From: Catonia carolina
Taxonomy: Eukaryota > Arthropoda > Insecta > Hemiptera > Achilidae
Assembly: GCA_035578175.1 (NCBI GenBank)
Contig: JAQMRL010000002.1
Span: 131,442,171 to 131,506,170 of the forward strand
DNA length: 64,000 bases
Direction of reading: 5' to 3'
Shown here piece after piece: positions 9,900 to 21,653 of the stretch. A model generated the notes under the pieces. The model made no database searches and was not told where the DNA came from. It saw only the letters and a list, made by a program, of their open reading frames with translations. Each line of letters begins with the position of its first letter. Position 1 is the stretch's first letter. A program made the position numbers and the translations under genes.

Positions 9900-12230
9900 T
9901 AATTCATTCATCCAGAAATGAGTGATCCACGTGGTGACATAGCTACTTTATAATACATCCTACTTCAACCAGATATTGTTAATGAATTCCACATGTAAAC
10001 TAATATGTGTACACTGGCAGTCATTCGATCATATGAACAGTGAATGATCAATGACGTGAGTGATCACAGTCATTGACTGAAAAAAATTGTTCACATAAAC
10101 TACCAACTCTAAAGACCCAATAAGCAAATTATATTTTAAGAATACGTTAGAGGTACGTACGATATTATTTCAATGTCAAAGAAGTTGTTAAATTTTTTAC
10201 CCGAGTAATTCGTTTAACTTAGTTAAGCAAACGAATTAGAGATCAAATAATTTTTGATTTAGTGAAGCATATGCTTGAAGTTTATCTGCATGAAATGTCA
10301 ATATAATATAACATTTATACAGCGAATGATGGTTTGTTGTATTGTAGAGGGTAAGCAAGGGAAAGAAGTGGTAGGCTGTTTAAGTCTGACTAGTTTTAAT
10401 TTATTGCTCAATTCCTTTCAGAGGATATGAGGAGGTAGAAGAAGAAAATAAGGGAGAAGTTATCAAGTTTAAAGTTTCAAGAAGACGGCAAAATTTTGTA
10501 AGGGGTGGTTATATCGTGGGGGGAGGTAGGAGTTTCAAGAATAAGAAGTAGTAGCAGCGGCAGAAGAAAATGATGAAGCTGAAGAAGAGAGAGTTGAAGT
10601 TTGCCAACTACACCCGGTCCGTCTACGGCTGCTCTATCTTGTATAATAATGAATATATAGCTCGGAATAATTTTCACAAATTATCCTACATTCGGTTTGA
10701 ATATGGTGCCTAATGATTTTGGGGGTGCATTCGGAATCGAATGATGAAGAAGGGTGAGTACACAGAAGGAGAAAGTAGAAGGATCGGTCGGATAGGATGG
10801 AACTTCATTCGCATTTGCAAATGACTTCATCCCTACCATCGACCCCCCTCCCGATTTCAAAGCAACGACATCGCATGCTTTTCTTACTGTTCTCAAATTG
10901 GGAGCAATTTTCATATTAAAAGCAACCCGTTCTCTCCCGCACCGACAACTTCACTGCCTACCAAATCATTCGTTGTCGTGTACGCCGGCTAACTCTGCAC
11001 AATATGGCATCTCTGCAACCGACTTACAAAGATTTAACCATTCCTTCCCTCGATCTTCATCGAAATACTCACCCCTCTACTCATAACCAACCCTTTTACT
11101 CGTTTTACAATATAACTTACGATACCAGATAAATAAACCCCGAATGAACTCTCTTCAAAGATGTTGACAACCGATAAATTTATCATTAATTTCATCCCCT
11201 CCAGATTAACGAAATTCTTAACCATCAGCTATTCTATCATTTGATACAAACAGGATAATGTAAAGGAAAATTATAGGCCTACCTAATACATAAAAATTAA
11301 AAATTGTTAATGGTTAAATTAAAAATTGATTACCTAATTTATAAACTCTGTAAAAACAAGTTGCGTATAAGCAATGGGATTTTAGTAATCTAAGATAACC
11401 ATAAACATTTAATACCTAAACATGTAACATAATAAATTTGGTATTTAGTAATGTATAACACTGCCTTTTATAATTATATGAATAATTTATGTACCTCAAG
11501 TAGAAATGATCTGGTCTCAAGATAAGTACCACCTCTAAGGGGATGCGATTCACTCCAGCACAAAAGGAGATAGCGCAAGCATAGAGTAGCACAGAGCTAA
11601 CAGTACACTCGGCGATTTATTTAGAATAGGCTAACATCGGCTTCGTGTATGACTAGTACCGAAAACAATAATTGCAAAATCGTACATCCAAGACCAAGTG
11701 AAACTGTGTTTGTTGAACTGTGCTACGTATTGCATGTTATTTGTGTGTGTGTTTTTTTGGCATGTAGTTTCTCGATATTATTTTTCTTCCTTTAACACTA
11801 AATTTTTCTTGAAAAAAAAAACGAATTTATTTACATTAAATTAATTTTCAATTTACTCTAATATTTTACTTGTTTAATTACAATACTTATTTAGTATTTA
11901 ACCATTCATACTTATTTTTAAGAAAGAGAGTTAATGGTTAACTTAAGTTCATAAAAGGAATTTTAGGGGGTTATTTTGTAAAAGATTACTCTGTATGTGG
12001 AATTCATCCTCCGATATTGGATACTTTATAAATATATTTGCACAATATACATAAATAAATGTTGTATAACAAACTAGTTCATATAATTATGATCCAGTCT
12101 ATGAAATTGACATTACTTTTATAATCTTAACCCAACATTAAAAAAACAGGATTTCTTCCTGAAGAAATCAATGCATAAATGCTTAAGCTTTTCCATATCC
12201 TTCCTAATAAAACATAACGAATCTGTACTT
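9900..12230. other. Mixed DNA without recognised genes
   Basis: Contains a GATCA-rich inverted-repeat patch at about 10020-10080, a 33-nt hairpin at 10206-10238, and a GC-richer stretch at 10320-11230 with overlapping short frames on both strands (62-77 codons) that have no motif I know. A second moderate-GC patch lies at 11500-11720. No repeat relationships were found within this window. Confidence 0.4.
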
Positions 12231-12600
12231 CAAAAAGTATTGACAAGTAAAATATAGAAAACGAAGTCTAAAATTCTACGGACAAATGAATGGAATGGAT
12301 GCTAACGTTTGACAAAATAAATCTTTGAGAAACTAAAAAATAAACTTCATGAATTATAAATGGTTTAAAGAAATTGAAAAGGATTTAGAGAAAAATGGAA
12401 TAAACTGAGAAAATTTAATTAACTTAATTTAACTTAGAAACTGATTATGACTTCAAGGGTTTTCACGAAGAACAAGACCAGATCACTGAATAAATTTAAT
12501 GAAGAAGAAAAGCCACTAAAAGAAAGTTTAGAATATGGGATGCAAAAAGAGATTCTACAAAATGTTTAAAGATATGTTACGAGGTTTCAAATTACAATAT
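12230..12600 (+). mobile_element. LINE RT C-terminal remnant
   Basis: The plus-strand frames read KFYGQMNGMDANRLT, then WFKEIEKDLEKNGIN, matching the terminal FYGH..RM...RLT and W..E...DL...GI blocks of RTE-like LINEs. Stops and frameshifts are frequent. It lies tail to tail with the minus-strand LINE that follows. Confidence 0.7.
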
Positions 12601-12649
12601 GGAAAACTTAAGAAATATTTTTAAGTAATACATTATTTGGTAATGTTTT

Positions 12650-13080
12650 TCCTCTCATGCATATCCTCCACCGGATGATTGCAACCACACTTTATATCTG
12701 TTCATGACCGTGTACACATTTCATAAACGAACCCAATCCACCAACGAATGTTATAAATCCACGACGTCTTCCTTCGTACTTTGCATACATTTCGTATACC
12801 TTTCATTCTGCACAAATGCCTCAAGTATGTTTTCTTTATTTTCTTGATCGTTGCCACCAGCTCTACCTCTTTACTAAGTCTTTTGAGGGCCTCCTCATTT
12901 GGCATACTCGCCTCTATGGTACTTTAAGTATCCTGCAGTAACTCCATATTTCAAGGGCTTCTAACCTATTCAATAATAATAGTACTTAGAGTACAACTTT
13001 CCACACCATACGGAAGCAGTGACTAAACATAGAACTTGTTGAATCAATGTTAACTTGTTATTAAGGTTAAGATTGAAATC
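12650..13080 (-). mobile_element. LINE RT C-terminal remnant, minus strand
   Basis: Reading leftward the frames give LPYGVES, ALEIWSYCRILKVP, then at 12905-12702 MPNEEALKRLSKEVEL, TIKKIKKTYLRHLCRM and a basic RRKTSW segment. This is the usual block order downstream of the palm in arthropod non-LTR retrotransposons (YG.E.W, FE.W..RR.L.I.W, N.EVL.R, Y.GH..R, GRR..SW). It is 5'-truncated. Confidence 0.75.
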
Positions 13081-13084
13081 CGAG

Positions 13085-13560
13085 CTTTTTTAAATGGTCC
13101 TGTGTATTCTACCTACTTTTAATTTCCATCAGTCTGACGTTCATTTTATTATTTTGTAACAGACTAACTAAATTACTATTAAAATTAACGTTAATTAATT
13201 ATAATTTAATTAACTGTAATTAATAACTTCAATATAGCTAAATTAGAGCAAAGCTAATTCAGTTATAGCTGACAACTGCCTCTTAGTGAGAGTGAATGAT
13301 TTGTAATGTAATTATTAAACGATTTGGTCTATTTTACTGAGGTTAAAATTGATTTGATTCAAGAATGAAGGGTTGAAAAGGTTATAAAGATATTAAACAA
13401 GTCTTTTATGAATGTTTTATTGTGAGGAATGGAAACAATTAAAAGGGTAAATAGAGAGTAAGTTTTATTATAATAGAGAAATCATCATTATCAAAATCGT
13501 ATGAAATAAAAGAGCAATTAATTATTGTTTCTTGAAGGGGTTTGATGAGCGCATTGTGAA
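13085..13560. other. AT-rich DNA, nothing recognised
   Basis: Contains AATTAATT-rich imperfect palindromes at 13170-13230 but no ORF or known repeat. Confidence 0.45.
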
Positions 13561-14130
13561 GATATATGCGAAATGCTATTCACAACAATACAAAACAACC
13601 CTTTCAAATTTGGAGAATGATTTGAATACTATATATGTATGTGTATAATAGAGGGTGGTATGCTCGAACGAAGGGTTAGGAAACGTGGGGGTGGTTTGTT
13701 GGTGGATATTAGACAAATTGCGCGGAGGAAGAGCAAGAGAAAGGGAAGGCAGATGGATGAATTCAGGAAAACTGCTGCTATTAAAATTTCCTGTTCGTTT
13801 ACGGCCCAGGCAGAAGCTGAATCTAACAACACAAGAGAAGAAATGAGTAAAATGTAAGTAGAAATGTGTACACGCCGGATTGGAAAAGTTGATTGCAGCA
13901 ATGTCGTATTGTATTTTATTGCGAGTATTGTGTATTGTATTTCCCTTTTCCATCTACCAATCCATCCATCCATCATTCGAATAATACTATCACTAATGCC
14001 GTAGCAATCATCAATTCTGTCATCGCCATCATCATCATCAACATTATGGTCCCTGTTAATAGATTAAAGGTTATAATGATTCTGTTCGCATGGGAAATTT
14101 CTCTGTTTTTACTGTGACAATCCATCAATG
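13560..14130. other. GC-richer island with overlapping short frames
   Basis: Four short frames on both strands overlap here (62-125 codons), which is what a locally biased composition produces. None has a motif I know. ATCATCATC and TCCATCCATC runs near 13960-14040 are minor simple repeats. Possibly unique or regulatory sequence. Confidence 0.3.
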
Positions 14131-14279
14131 CAGATATCTTCTGAACTCTTTACTATAACTTCACCGCAGTGAACGTATTTCAAAAATATATTTTACAGTC
14201 TTTTTCGCATTCCAAATAAAAAAATAAAATACAATTTTATAAAAATAAATTTCTGGACGATTTTGGGTTCGAAGAAGTA

Positions 14280-14470
14280 CAAGTTGGATTCCTCAAGAAT
14301 TGTTTAGAGAACCATCTTGTACTTGCTGCACAGCTTCCAGAACTTGAAAATGTTACCTTATCTAATTTTTCTGATAACATTGCAATTCTGACTGTGAACT
14401 ACAGTATTGAGGGTACAACAAGCAAACTACAAACGTTGATTAAAGTAGATCAACAATGCACTAAAAAGTT
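14280..14470 (+). mobile_element. Jockey-type RT palm fragment
   Basis: One frame reads NHLVLAAQLPELENVTL, then SNFSDNIAIL and TSKLQTLIK. The SDNIAIL word sits where Jockey-type reverse transcriptases have the catalytic ADDTAIL motif, with LQ..I downstream as expected. Both conserved positions are altered (ADD to SDN), so the enzyme would be inactive. The fragment runs directly into the LINE C-terminal remnant at 14488, apparently from a different LINE type. Confidence 0.55.
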
Positions 14471-14487
14471 GAGACTACCTGAAATTC

Positions 14488-14960
14488 TGTATGCCTAAGA
14501 ATGTCTGCAGCTTTATCCGCTAAAGAATTAGCGAAGATAGAATGGAAAATATTTTTTTAGCTGAACCAACTAAACGGACAATACACACTCAAATCCAAAG
14601 TATAAGGCTATAGGAATTCGCGTGAAGCAATAGAGTCTACAATTAGGAGATGACTTCTAAAGTTTTTGGGTGTACACAGGATAGCGAACGATAGACTTAC
14701 CAAGAAAATCACTAATTTTTCTGTAAGAAAAAGAGCAAAATAGTGCAATGGTACAGACAGGTACAAAGGTATTTAGATATAGCAAGAATCAAACTTGAAG
14801 TTGCAGAAAATAAACAACTAGTCACAGACTTCTCGAATTGGCTACCCCAGACAGAAGTTTCCAAAGAAGAGGACCTAGGAAATAATCCTAGGAGGGTTGG
14901 TGAAAGAAGTAGAGCTTAAAAGGAAAGCTTTGCATACGCAGTCCGTAGCGGCTCAACCAT
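14488..14960 (+). mobile_element. LINE RT C-terminal remnant, copy 2
   Basis: Aligns along its length with the copy at 6140-6650. It has the same YA*ECLQ start with an in-frame TAA (14496-14498), the DDR/NDRLTK block and the basic 3' coding end. The copies differ at many positions, so both are old. The 3' end near 14960 lacks a clear tail. Confidence 0.75.
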
Positions 14961-14964
14961 AAAA

Positions 14965-16374
14965 AATTAATACAAACTGAAATAAAATATAAATTAATTT
15001 AAAAACCCACAGTATTTTAATATGTAACTTAGCTATATATCATTTCATTCAGCCTATTAGAATCAACTTTGTTATTTATAATTAAACGAAGAAAACAATA
15101 AATTGTTTGTCATCAGACTAGCAGGCCTACACAGTCTATTAGCAACGGATAGACTAGAATGGGTTTGTTCTTCATTACTATCTTCCTGACAAGACTGGAT
15201 GACACAATAGCACATCTCCACTTGCTCGCTTCATTTTCGCAGACTGAGAAAATGTTGATTTGAGTTAATTACAACATTTTTACTCTGCTACTCTTCTAGA
15301 CAAAATGTCTACTGTCAATATTGTCAGTCTTGTGCACTTGTCACCTCAGTCACAACTAGTTTTTACCTTTATTGGAATACCTGTTAGACTTTTCCTACCT
15401 GCCTATTTCCATATGTGTAACTGTATCAATTCTATTCAAATATAAATTTAATTTAAATCTGCAGCTTTTATTCATTATAAAATAAAAGTAAAAAATAGAG
15501 TATATTTTCAATTTTTTATTCAATTATAAAGTTCTTTAGACTTGTTTTCTTAATATAAAACATAATTATATCAATTTTTGTTCTCCTTAAACATTAGATT
15601 ATCCAATTACTTTTACATTGTAATTCAATTCACATAAATAACGTTATTTATTAATTAAGTAATTAGATCAAATGTTCCAAATCATTCTAGACAATAACTA
15701 TTTTCAATGATAATTCAATTAATAATAATATTGTGACAATATCGAAAAGGAAAGAGTATTCAAGAATTTTAGGGAAAGATTAAGAGTTTAAAAATCTTAA
15801 CGTAAATAATAAGAGTAATAATAGGTTTCCAAGAAATAGTTATAAACGGTTTTTATAGTAAAGGTAGGCCTGGCTTTTGTTGTACAGGTATTGTGAAAAA
15901 TCGGGTACCTATTTAGATAATTGGCGTTTTTGTAACACCTTCTATTTATTCAATCCTAATTTGTTTACTGTTGTTAAGATATATCCAACCGTTCAGACCT
16001 TAGAGATCAGTATCACAATATTAATGATGAACAATTATATAATTTTAAAACAAAATATCTTGGACATCACACACACCAGCAAAATAAGTCAAAATGGATA
16101 AGGGAAAGAATAGAAGATCTTAATCATCTATATAGACAATTTGGAGAAATTCAGAAACCTCATTAAGAACACAAATTTTCACAAGATATCACAGTAAGGA
16201 GCGGACTTAGGATAAAATAGGATTTTCTTAACATAAATAAATTTTTGTTTCTAAACCATATTTATATACTCATTTATATTCATATTATTATTATTAGTCG
16301 TAGAGCTCCCGAAGTAGAAGACGCTGAGCATTATTCACGATCATTGATTAAATATATTCATATTTATATACACA

Positions 16375-16375
<1 letters not shown>
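14965..16375. other. AT-rich DNA, nothing firmly recognised
   Basis: A 74-codon frame at 15877-16101 and a following stretch reading KYLGHHTHQQNKSKWIRERI have no family I can name. No tails or duplications were found. The patch at 15100-15380 is slightly GC-richer. Confidence 0.4.

Positions 16376-16379
<4 letters not shown>

Positions 16380-16423
<44 letters not shown>
16380..16423. repeat. (TA)n microsatellite
   Basis: About 22 uninterrupted TA units. It encodes the YIYIYI run of a spurious frame at 16245-16463. Confidence 0.95.
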
Positions 16424-16426
<3 letters not shown>

Positions 16427-16459
16427 TGAGAAAAAAAATGAAACAAACCTGTTGTTAAA

Positions 16460-17272
16460 CTAAATATGAACCCATAAGTTCTGGTGGGTACCCAGTCCTA
16501 TGGGGTATAACATAGGCCCCGTGCACAGGGATACGTGTGAAGACCTCAACGGCAGTAAAGGCGGAGAAATTTGATTTCGGTACGGCGGAGCTGGCGGAAG
16601 GGGCAACCCTAAACCCTCTGGGGGTAATACAGAGGGAACCCACTGCCTTGTGGGAAGTGGATTTTTTTTTTTTTTTTTTTTTGTTTAACGTCCGACTGTT
16701 CTACAATTACTGCTAATGCAGACGGTGAATGATGAAATGACTTTTTGTAACGTATGAAAAAATGCCGTGCCTGAATGGGATTCGAACCCATTGGGAAGTG
16801 GGAAGTGGAGGGATCCGTAAAGGCTAAGGGAGTAAACCCCGAAAGGAAATCCTTCTTAACGTTAGGCTTAGCAAGCCAGTAGAGAAGAAATTTTTATCAG
16901 CCTTGCAGAAGACCAGAAGAGACAAGGTCAGAATGAATATATAAGAAGAGATATGCAGGTGACCTTAACGATGGAAGAAAGATTACGTACCGCAAGACTC
17001 AAATGGTTTGGACATGTACAAAGGATGCCAGAGGCACGTATCCCCAGACAGTACTTGGACATGGAGGTATCTGGAAAGAGACCCGTTGGACGTCCCAGAA
17101 GAAGATGGACTGACCAAATAAGGGATGATCTCCTAACAAAAGGAATGACACTACAGGATATCAGTATACAAAAGGTATATCAAGATAGAGATAGATGGAG
17201 GCATATCGTCCACTCAAATCCTACCCGGCCTGCTGGAAGGATACCCAGATGATGATGATGATGAAGTTCTAC
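16460..17272 (+). mobile_element. LINE: GC-rich leader joined to 3' end, internally deleted
   Basis: A GC-rich leader-like segment (about 16475-16661 and 16798-16900: GGGTACCCAGTCC, CCCCGTGCACAGGG, GGGAGTAAACCCC) runs straight into the C-terminal coding end. There RRDKVRNEYIRRD is followed at 16953-17252 by RTARLKWFGHVQRMPEARIP, GKRPVGRPRRRWTDQIRDDL and a stop. The palm and endonuclease are absent. The 3' tail is (GAT)n at 17251-17266. This looks like an internally deleted copy of an RTE-like LINE. The frame over the last 99 codons is intact, so it may be relatively young. A SINE-A copy is nested in the leader. Confidence 0.75.
16662..16797 (-). mobile_element. SINE-A copy, minus strand, nested in LINE
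   Basis: The poly(T) at 16662-16682 is the A-tail of an antisense copy. Read on the minus strand it has a B box (GGGTTCGAATCCCATTCAGG), the conserved CATTTTTTCAT, CGTCTGCATTAGCAG and GTCGGACGTTAAAC words, then poly(A). The A-box half is missing, so it is 5'-truncated. GGGAAGTGGA repeats on both sides as the target duplication. Confidence 0.88.
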
Positions 17273-17274
17273 AA

Positions 17275-18000
17275 GTTGTTTTGTTTAGTGAAGTAAGAAA
17301 CAGGAATAATTTTAATAGCCTAAGTTAATCTTTTACCGACTCAAAAGTCGTTGACCCGAAATTTCAGTTTTCCTCGTCATTAGGGACTTGAAGTTTCCTA
17401 TCTTTTCGTAATTCTATCTAATATATTTAGATAGTACTTTTCCTCTTGTTAATTAATCCAGCTTTATGCCAATGAAGTGTGTTTCTTAACGGTAGCTGTA
17501 ACATTTGAATTTAAATGAAAGAAATAACATTTCGCAAAGATTAGCAGTGATAAAATAATTGAACAAACTTGGTTGTATTCAGTATATCAGTAAAACAAAA
17601 CGAATTGGGGTCCTGTCATGGTATCTGCGCAGGTTTCCTTGGTTATTTTAAAAGAATGTTTGGTTATTTTCGTTATTGTGTTATGTGCAAACGAGAATGT
17701 GTCGTTGTGTGTTATGTGTTTTTCTGTAATAAATAAAACTTTATTGTTATTTATACATGTCAAATTTCAGGTTAGAGATCGGGAAAGTTTATGCTATTGC
17801 ACAGAACACAAAACGAACTGACAAGGACATTGCTTGGAATGTTCAAGGAAAACTATGCAAAAACCTTGACCAGGACACTCGTATAGTATATTAGTTAGTA
17901 AATACAACTAAATATCTAATTCATTTTTTATAATTTTCTTCATGAAACATTAACTTTCACAATCATCTAACTATTTTTACATTCTCTTGCCTTATATTTA
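17275..18000. other. AT-rich DNA, nothing recognised
   Basis: Includes a TGTGTT-rich patch with a 67-codon frame at 17618-17821 that has no recognisable domain. Confidence 0.45.
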
Positions 18001-18005
18001 TATGT

Positions 18006-19116
18006 AAGGTAGGAAAGTAGCCTATTGTTTTTATATTGATTTTTCTAAATCGGTTTTTCACAGGAAATACACGTTTTCAGGCTCCTGAACCTCGAAAAAT
18101 ATTTTTAGCAAGTCGTCGTTTGTGTGTGTGAACAAAATATCTTAAAAAGTGAAGGGAATATCATACGAAGTTGAACACATTTTCATCAAAATAGTTCAAC
18201 CGGAAATAGTATTTCATTCGTGCAATTTTTCACTTTTTACGAATTTCTCAAAACGGCTTCTACAATTTTTTTTAAAATCACCTTATTTGCTATATTTTTA
18301 ATTTTTTATTACAAGATAGGGTAAGTACCACAGATCTATCTAATTTCAGCGTGTCTAGTGAAATTGATGGGGTTCTTCTCTCGTGATAAAGAATTATTTT
18401 TTAAAGACCTTAATAAGCATTACATAACAAAATTATACACAAATAAAGTTGCAGAAAATTAAAAAACTTACAACTTTTATTTCAAATGTTTTTCTACAGC
18501 GCTTAGAGCTTAGTGTCAATTCGTGATTTTCTCTAGTTAGCTCATCAAAACCGATAAAAAATGGGAGAAAGCTTGCAGCCTTAGTATGCATTTTACGACA
18601 AAAGTGTATAACATGCACTTCCGTATTTTTACGTTTTACAGAGGTTGATTTTCATTTTGTCATTCACTCATGATTAAAATTAGGTTTCCAGTATGTTTTT
18701 CATTTTACATTGTTTACTAATGATTAAACCCACCGGGTTGGTCTAGAAGTAAAGTTGTCACCGCGAGTCAGCTGTTTTTCGGAGACGAAAGTTTCTGGTT
18801 CAAATCCTAGTAAAGGCAGTTACTTTTTTTTATTCGGATACGAATACAAGACAGTGGTTAACGGTGTACTATGATGGTTGGAGTTCAATTAACCATACTC
18901 TCTTAGGAATAGTCAGCCTGCGTCTGTACAAGACTACACCTCATTTACACGTCATACACATCATTCTCATCTCATTGGGTTGTGAGTTTGTTTATTATTC
19001 TTAAATTGATTATATTGCAACGTACACACATTAGGGATAGAAACACTAATGATTAAATATGTATTGACAATTATTTTCAATTGCAAGAGAAAGTTTAGTG
19101 AGTGTTTCACGCCATA
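18006..19116 (-). mobile_element. Family-D inverted-repeat element, interrupted by SINE-B
   Basis: Antisense copy of the element at 29.65-30.64 kb. The left end GGTAGGAAAGTA is a decayed TIR, and the right end GCAAGAGAAAGT with GTGAGTGTTTCACGCC matches the family head. Between them lie the shared words AATCGGTTTTTCACAGG, TTCATCAAAATAGTTCAACC and CATTCACTCATGATTAAAA. It has no transposase, so it is non-autonomous. The SINE-B at 18729-19044 landed in it and duplicated 13 bp. Confidence 0.75.
18729..19044 (+). mobile_element. SINE-B copy 2, full length
   Basis: A 316-bp unit begins CCCACCGGGTTGGTCTAGAA and has GGTTCAAATCCTAG as its B box. It ends CACATTAGGGATAGAAAC and is flanked by perfect 13-bp duplications, ACTAATGATTAAA, at 18716-18728 and 19045-19057. 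This is the best reference copy in the window. There is no poly(A); the 3' end instead finishes in TTAGGGATAGAAAC, so the partner LINE probably recognises a specific tail. Confidence 0.95.
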
Positions 19117-19635
19117 TTTTTTATAATAATTAACAATTTTAAATTAACAAACTAATTAAACAATGGCTAATTTAAAGAAAAACCAAAATAAATAAATTTA
19201 ATACATTTTTTCGATTACTTAGAATTTTTTGAAGTATACCTCATATTAAAACTAAAAAAAGGATGTAATGGCATAAAGAACTAAAAATTTAAGTTTTGAA
19301 CGAATATCCGTTATGAAATCATTTTAAAACATTTTTTTATCATTTATTTTCAATCTTTAAATGTACTATATAGAACAACCAAAAGATGAGAAAACATTGA
19401 TATTAAATTACAAATAACAAGAACAGACATGATATAAAATTCAACATTCAGCAATGTTAAATTTGGAATAACAATGAACGTAAAATACAGAAAAGTACGA
19501 AAAGAAAAACAAAAAGTTCATTATTGTCACAGAAAAGTTATTACCAATAGTAATAAAACATATTAAAACAAAACAAAAATTACATCTAATATTTCACATT
19601 ATTTTATCTTTTTCGACATAAATATGCGGAAAGAA

Positions 19636-19884
19636 TTAAAGATTTCTGCTCCATCTTATTTTTAATCTTCTAATGAAGCCTGGCGGATTTGCCATATCAC
19701 TGATAAGTTGATTAATATGGATTGGTAGTTTTGAGTAGAATTTAATATAACTATTTTTGACGATTTCACAAATGAATGATGTTTTTAAATCGGTGTGTAT
19801 TGTGCAATTTGAGACATAGTATGGTGAACCGAATGAAATGAAATGTTTAAATTTTGTAAATATGGGGGAAGAAAATAATATACC
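19636..19884 (-). pseudogene. Jockey-type LINE RT C-terminus
   Basis: A minus-strand frame without stops reads FKHFISFGSPYYVSN, TIHTDLKTSF, FYSKLPIHINQLISDMANPP and FIRRLKIRWSRNL, then a stop at 19636. Jockey-clade reverse transcriptases end with AP.YV.N..IH.DL and RRLKR.W..DL blocks, as does the copy at 59.7 kb here. Upstream the sequence soon loses frame, so this is 5'-truncated. The region to the left (about 19300-19635) is probably its 3' UTR. It does not begin with ATG and is easy to miss in an ORF scan. Confidence 0.8.
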
Positions 19885-19989
19885 TTATTTAACAATTAAT
19901 ATAATCACTAATTTGGTTTTGACTGAATTTGTTATCAATTGGAATTAAATTTTGGATGTCCATTTATATCAGGTGAATTTACTTGTATT

Positions 19990-21640
19990 ATTTCCTGAAA
20001 TACGAGTGGTAGTGTTGTCGAAGGGTTAATGTGGTAATGCAGACAAATCATCAGAGAATAATGACAATTGACACAGGTCTAATCCGTGAAATAACATTAT
20101 TCTGGATTTGTAACTGTAGTATTGTCAAAATACAGTTTACTGCAACATGGTTACTGTTTACTATTATTGCATATGCCTGCATAATGCATTTACATTCAGT
20201 GAGATCGGAATACTGCAGGGCGATGATGATTTGGATGATTAGAAGGGTGGGTAAGCGTAGATCAGTGAAGAGGAGTAGCTCTTGTTATAGTGTTGTTAGA
20301 GTCGATACAATGTTGTCATCTAACAAATGTCATGCGAATGTGTTTAGGTTTCTGAATAGGCTTGTGACCGGGGCTGTCTATCATTGGAAGCATTGTTACT
20401 GAGCCGACAATGTTGCAAGCTTTGTCGCATAATTGTGCATCTATGAACGTAACGGATGAACGTTTTGCAAGCAGCGAATCAAATTGAATCATTTAACCGA
20501 AGAGAGAGAGAGATAGATAGAGATTTGACATGGGATGCAAGCTTAGCTTCTGCTAACGTAAGCGGACCGACCACTTTGTGGTCATTCAAAATTAGACATC
20601 ATAATGACGGCTGTTACCATTACTCTGACACGCAACAGATTTGATGGTGTTGTACGATGCGTGTACACAGCTTCACACATATGTTCTACACAAATCTATA
20701 CAATCTACTCAAATGTGTATAAATACGCATTGTTTCATAGTCGTTAACCGTTCTAATACGAATCGAAGGGGAGATTCTTCCAAATTCTAAAATTAACTGT
20801 AGTCGTTCGTTACCGTTCAATTACAAGGGCTTCGTGGCAACTAAAGCATAGAAGTGCGGGCGCCACTTCTTTGAACCCGAAACAAATCAGTTTTACGTTA
20901 CGGATAAATTAGTTCTTGAAATTTAACGAAATTAATTTTTTTTTGAAACATTCCACGAGAATTATTTAAAATGTCTCGCGGTTAAAAGTCAAACATCGCT
21001 TTGACACTATTGTTATTTTCTTCGGAAACAACTGTATTATTTATAAAACTAGATTTTCGGTCTGTATAAGAATACTCAACTATGTACAATAATAGAGGAG
21101 AAATATTGTCTCCGTCACGTTAGATGCACCGTATTGTTTTATCATCCCTTCACCCCACAATAGTCTCAGACACCAGACAGACAGATGTGTATTAGGTCCA
21201 CATATTTCATTTTGTTTGTTGTTTAAATTACCAAATTTAAACTTGCTTGGTTATTAACCTTTAAAAATTATAAATCATCCTCTTTACCCTTAAAATCTTA
21301 TCTTTTAAAGATTTGTACACGTTTATTTTTTGTAACAAATATATTAAGGAAACAGATGGTTCAACAAAGATTTACATAATAAAAGACATTTACTTAAACC
21401 CTGGGAAAACATATTTTTAAGTTGTTTTAAAATAAATTTAATTGCTTGCCGTTTAAAAATAATAGTTTTAACAGTGTTAAAACGTGTTAAATTAACACGT
21501 AGTTAAATAATCCGTATAGTCTATTAAAAAACTATGACAGATTAATATGATATTCACTCAACAGATATCTTCTGAAATTAAATATTTTCAAGAAAACAAA
21601 AGATCTATATTAATAAAGTAGACTTGTGAATATGAAAAGT
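19990..21640. other. Unclassified DNA with a 123-codon frame
   Basis: The plus-strand frame 20031-20402 is one of the longer ones in the window but shows no motif, and its codon usage looks unremarkable. No splice context or partner exon was recognised. The patch 20640-20870 is slightly GC-richer. Twin short palindromes sit at 21465-21500. Confidence 0.3.
21465..21500. repeat. Two adjoining short palindromes
   Basis: GTTTTAACAGTGTTAAAAC (8-bp stem, 3-nt loop, 21465-21483) overlaps by two bases ACGTGTTAAATTAACACGT (9-bp stem, 1-nt loop, 21482-21500). Both arms are perfect. Confidence 0.85.
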
Positions 21641-21653
21641 GTACCGACACTGT

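Noticed and set aside
13576..13976. Overlapping 125- and 115-codon minus-strand frames
   Set aside because: Three or more frames overlap on both strands in biased DNA; no motif, no splice or start context.
16245..16463. 72-codon plus-strand frame
   Set aside because: Largely the translation of a (TA)n microsatellite.
20031..20402. 123-codon plus-strand frame as a host gene
   Set aside because: No recognisable domain or supporting context; kept only as unclassified DNA.
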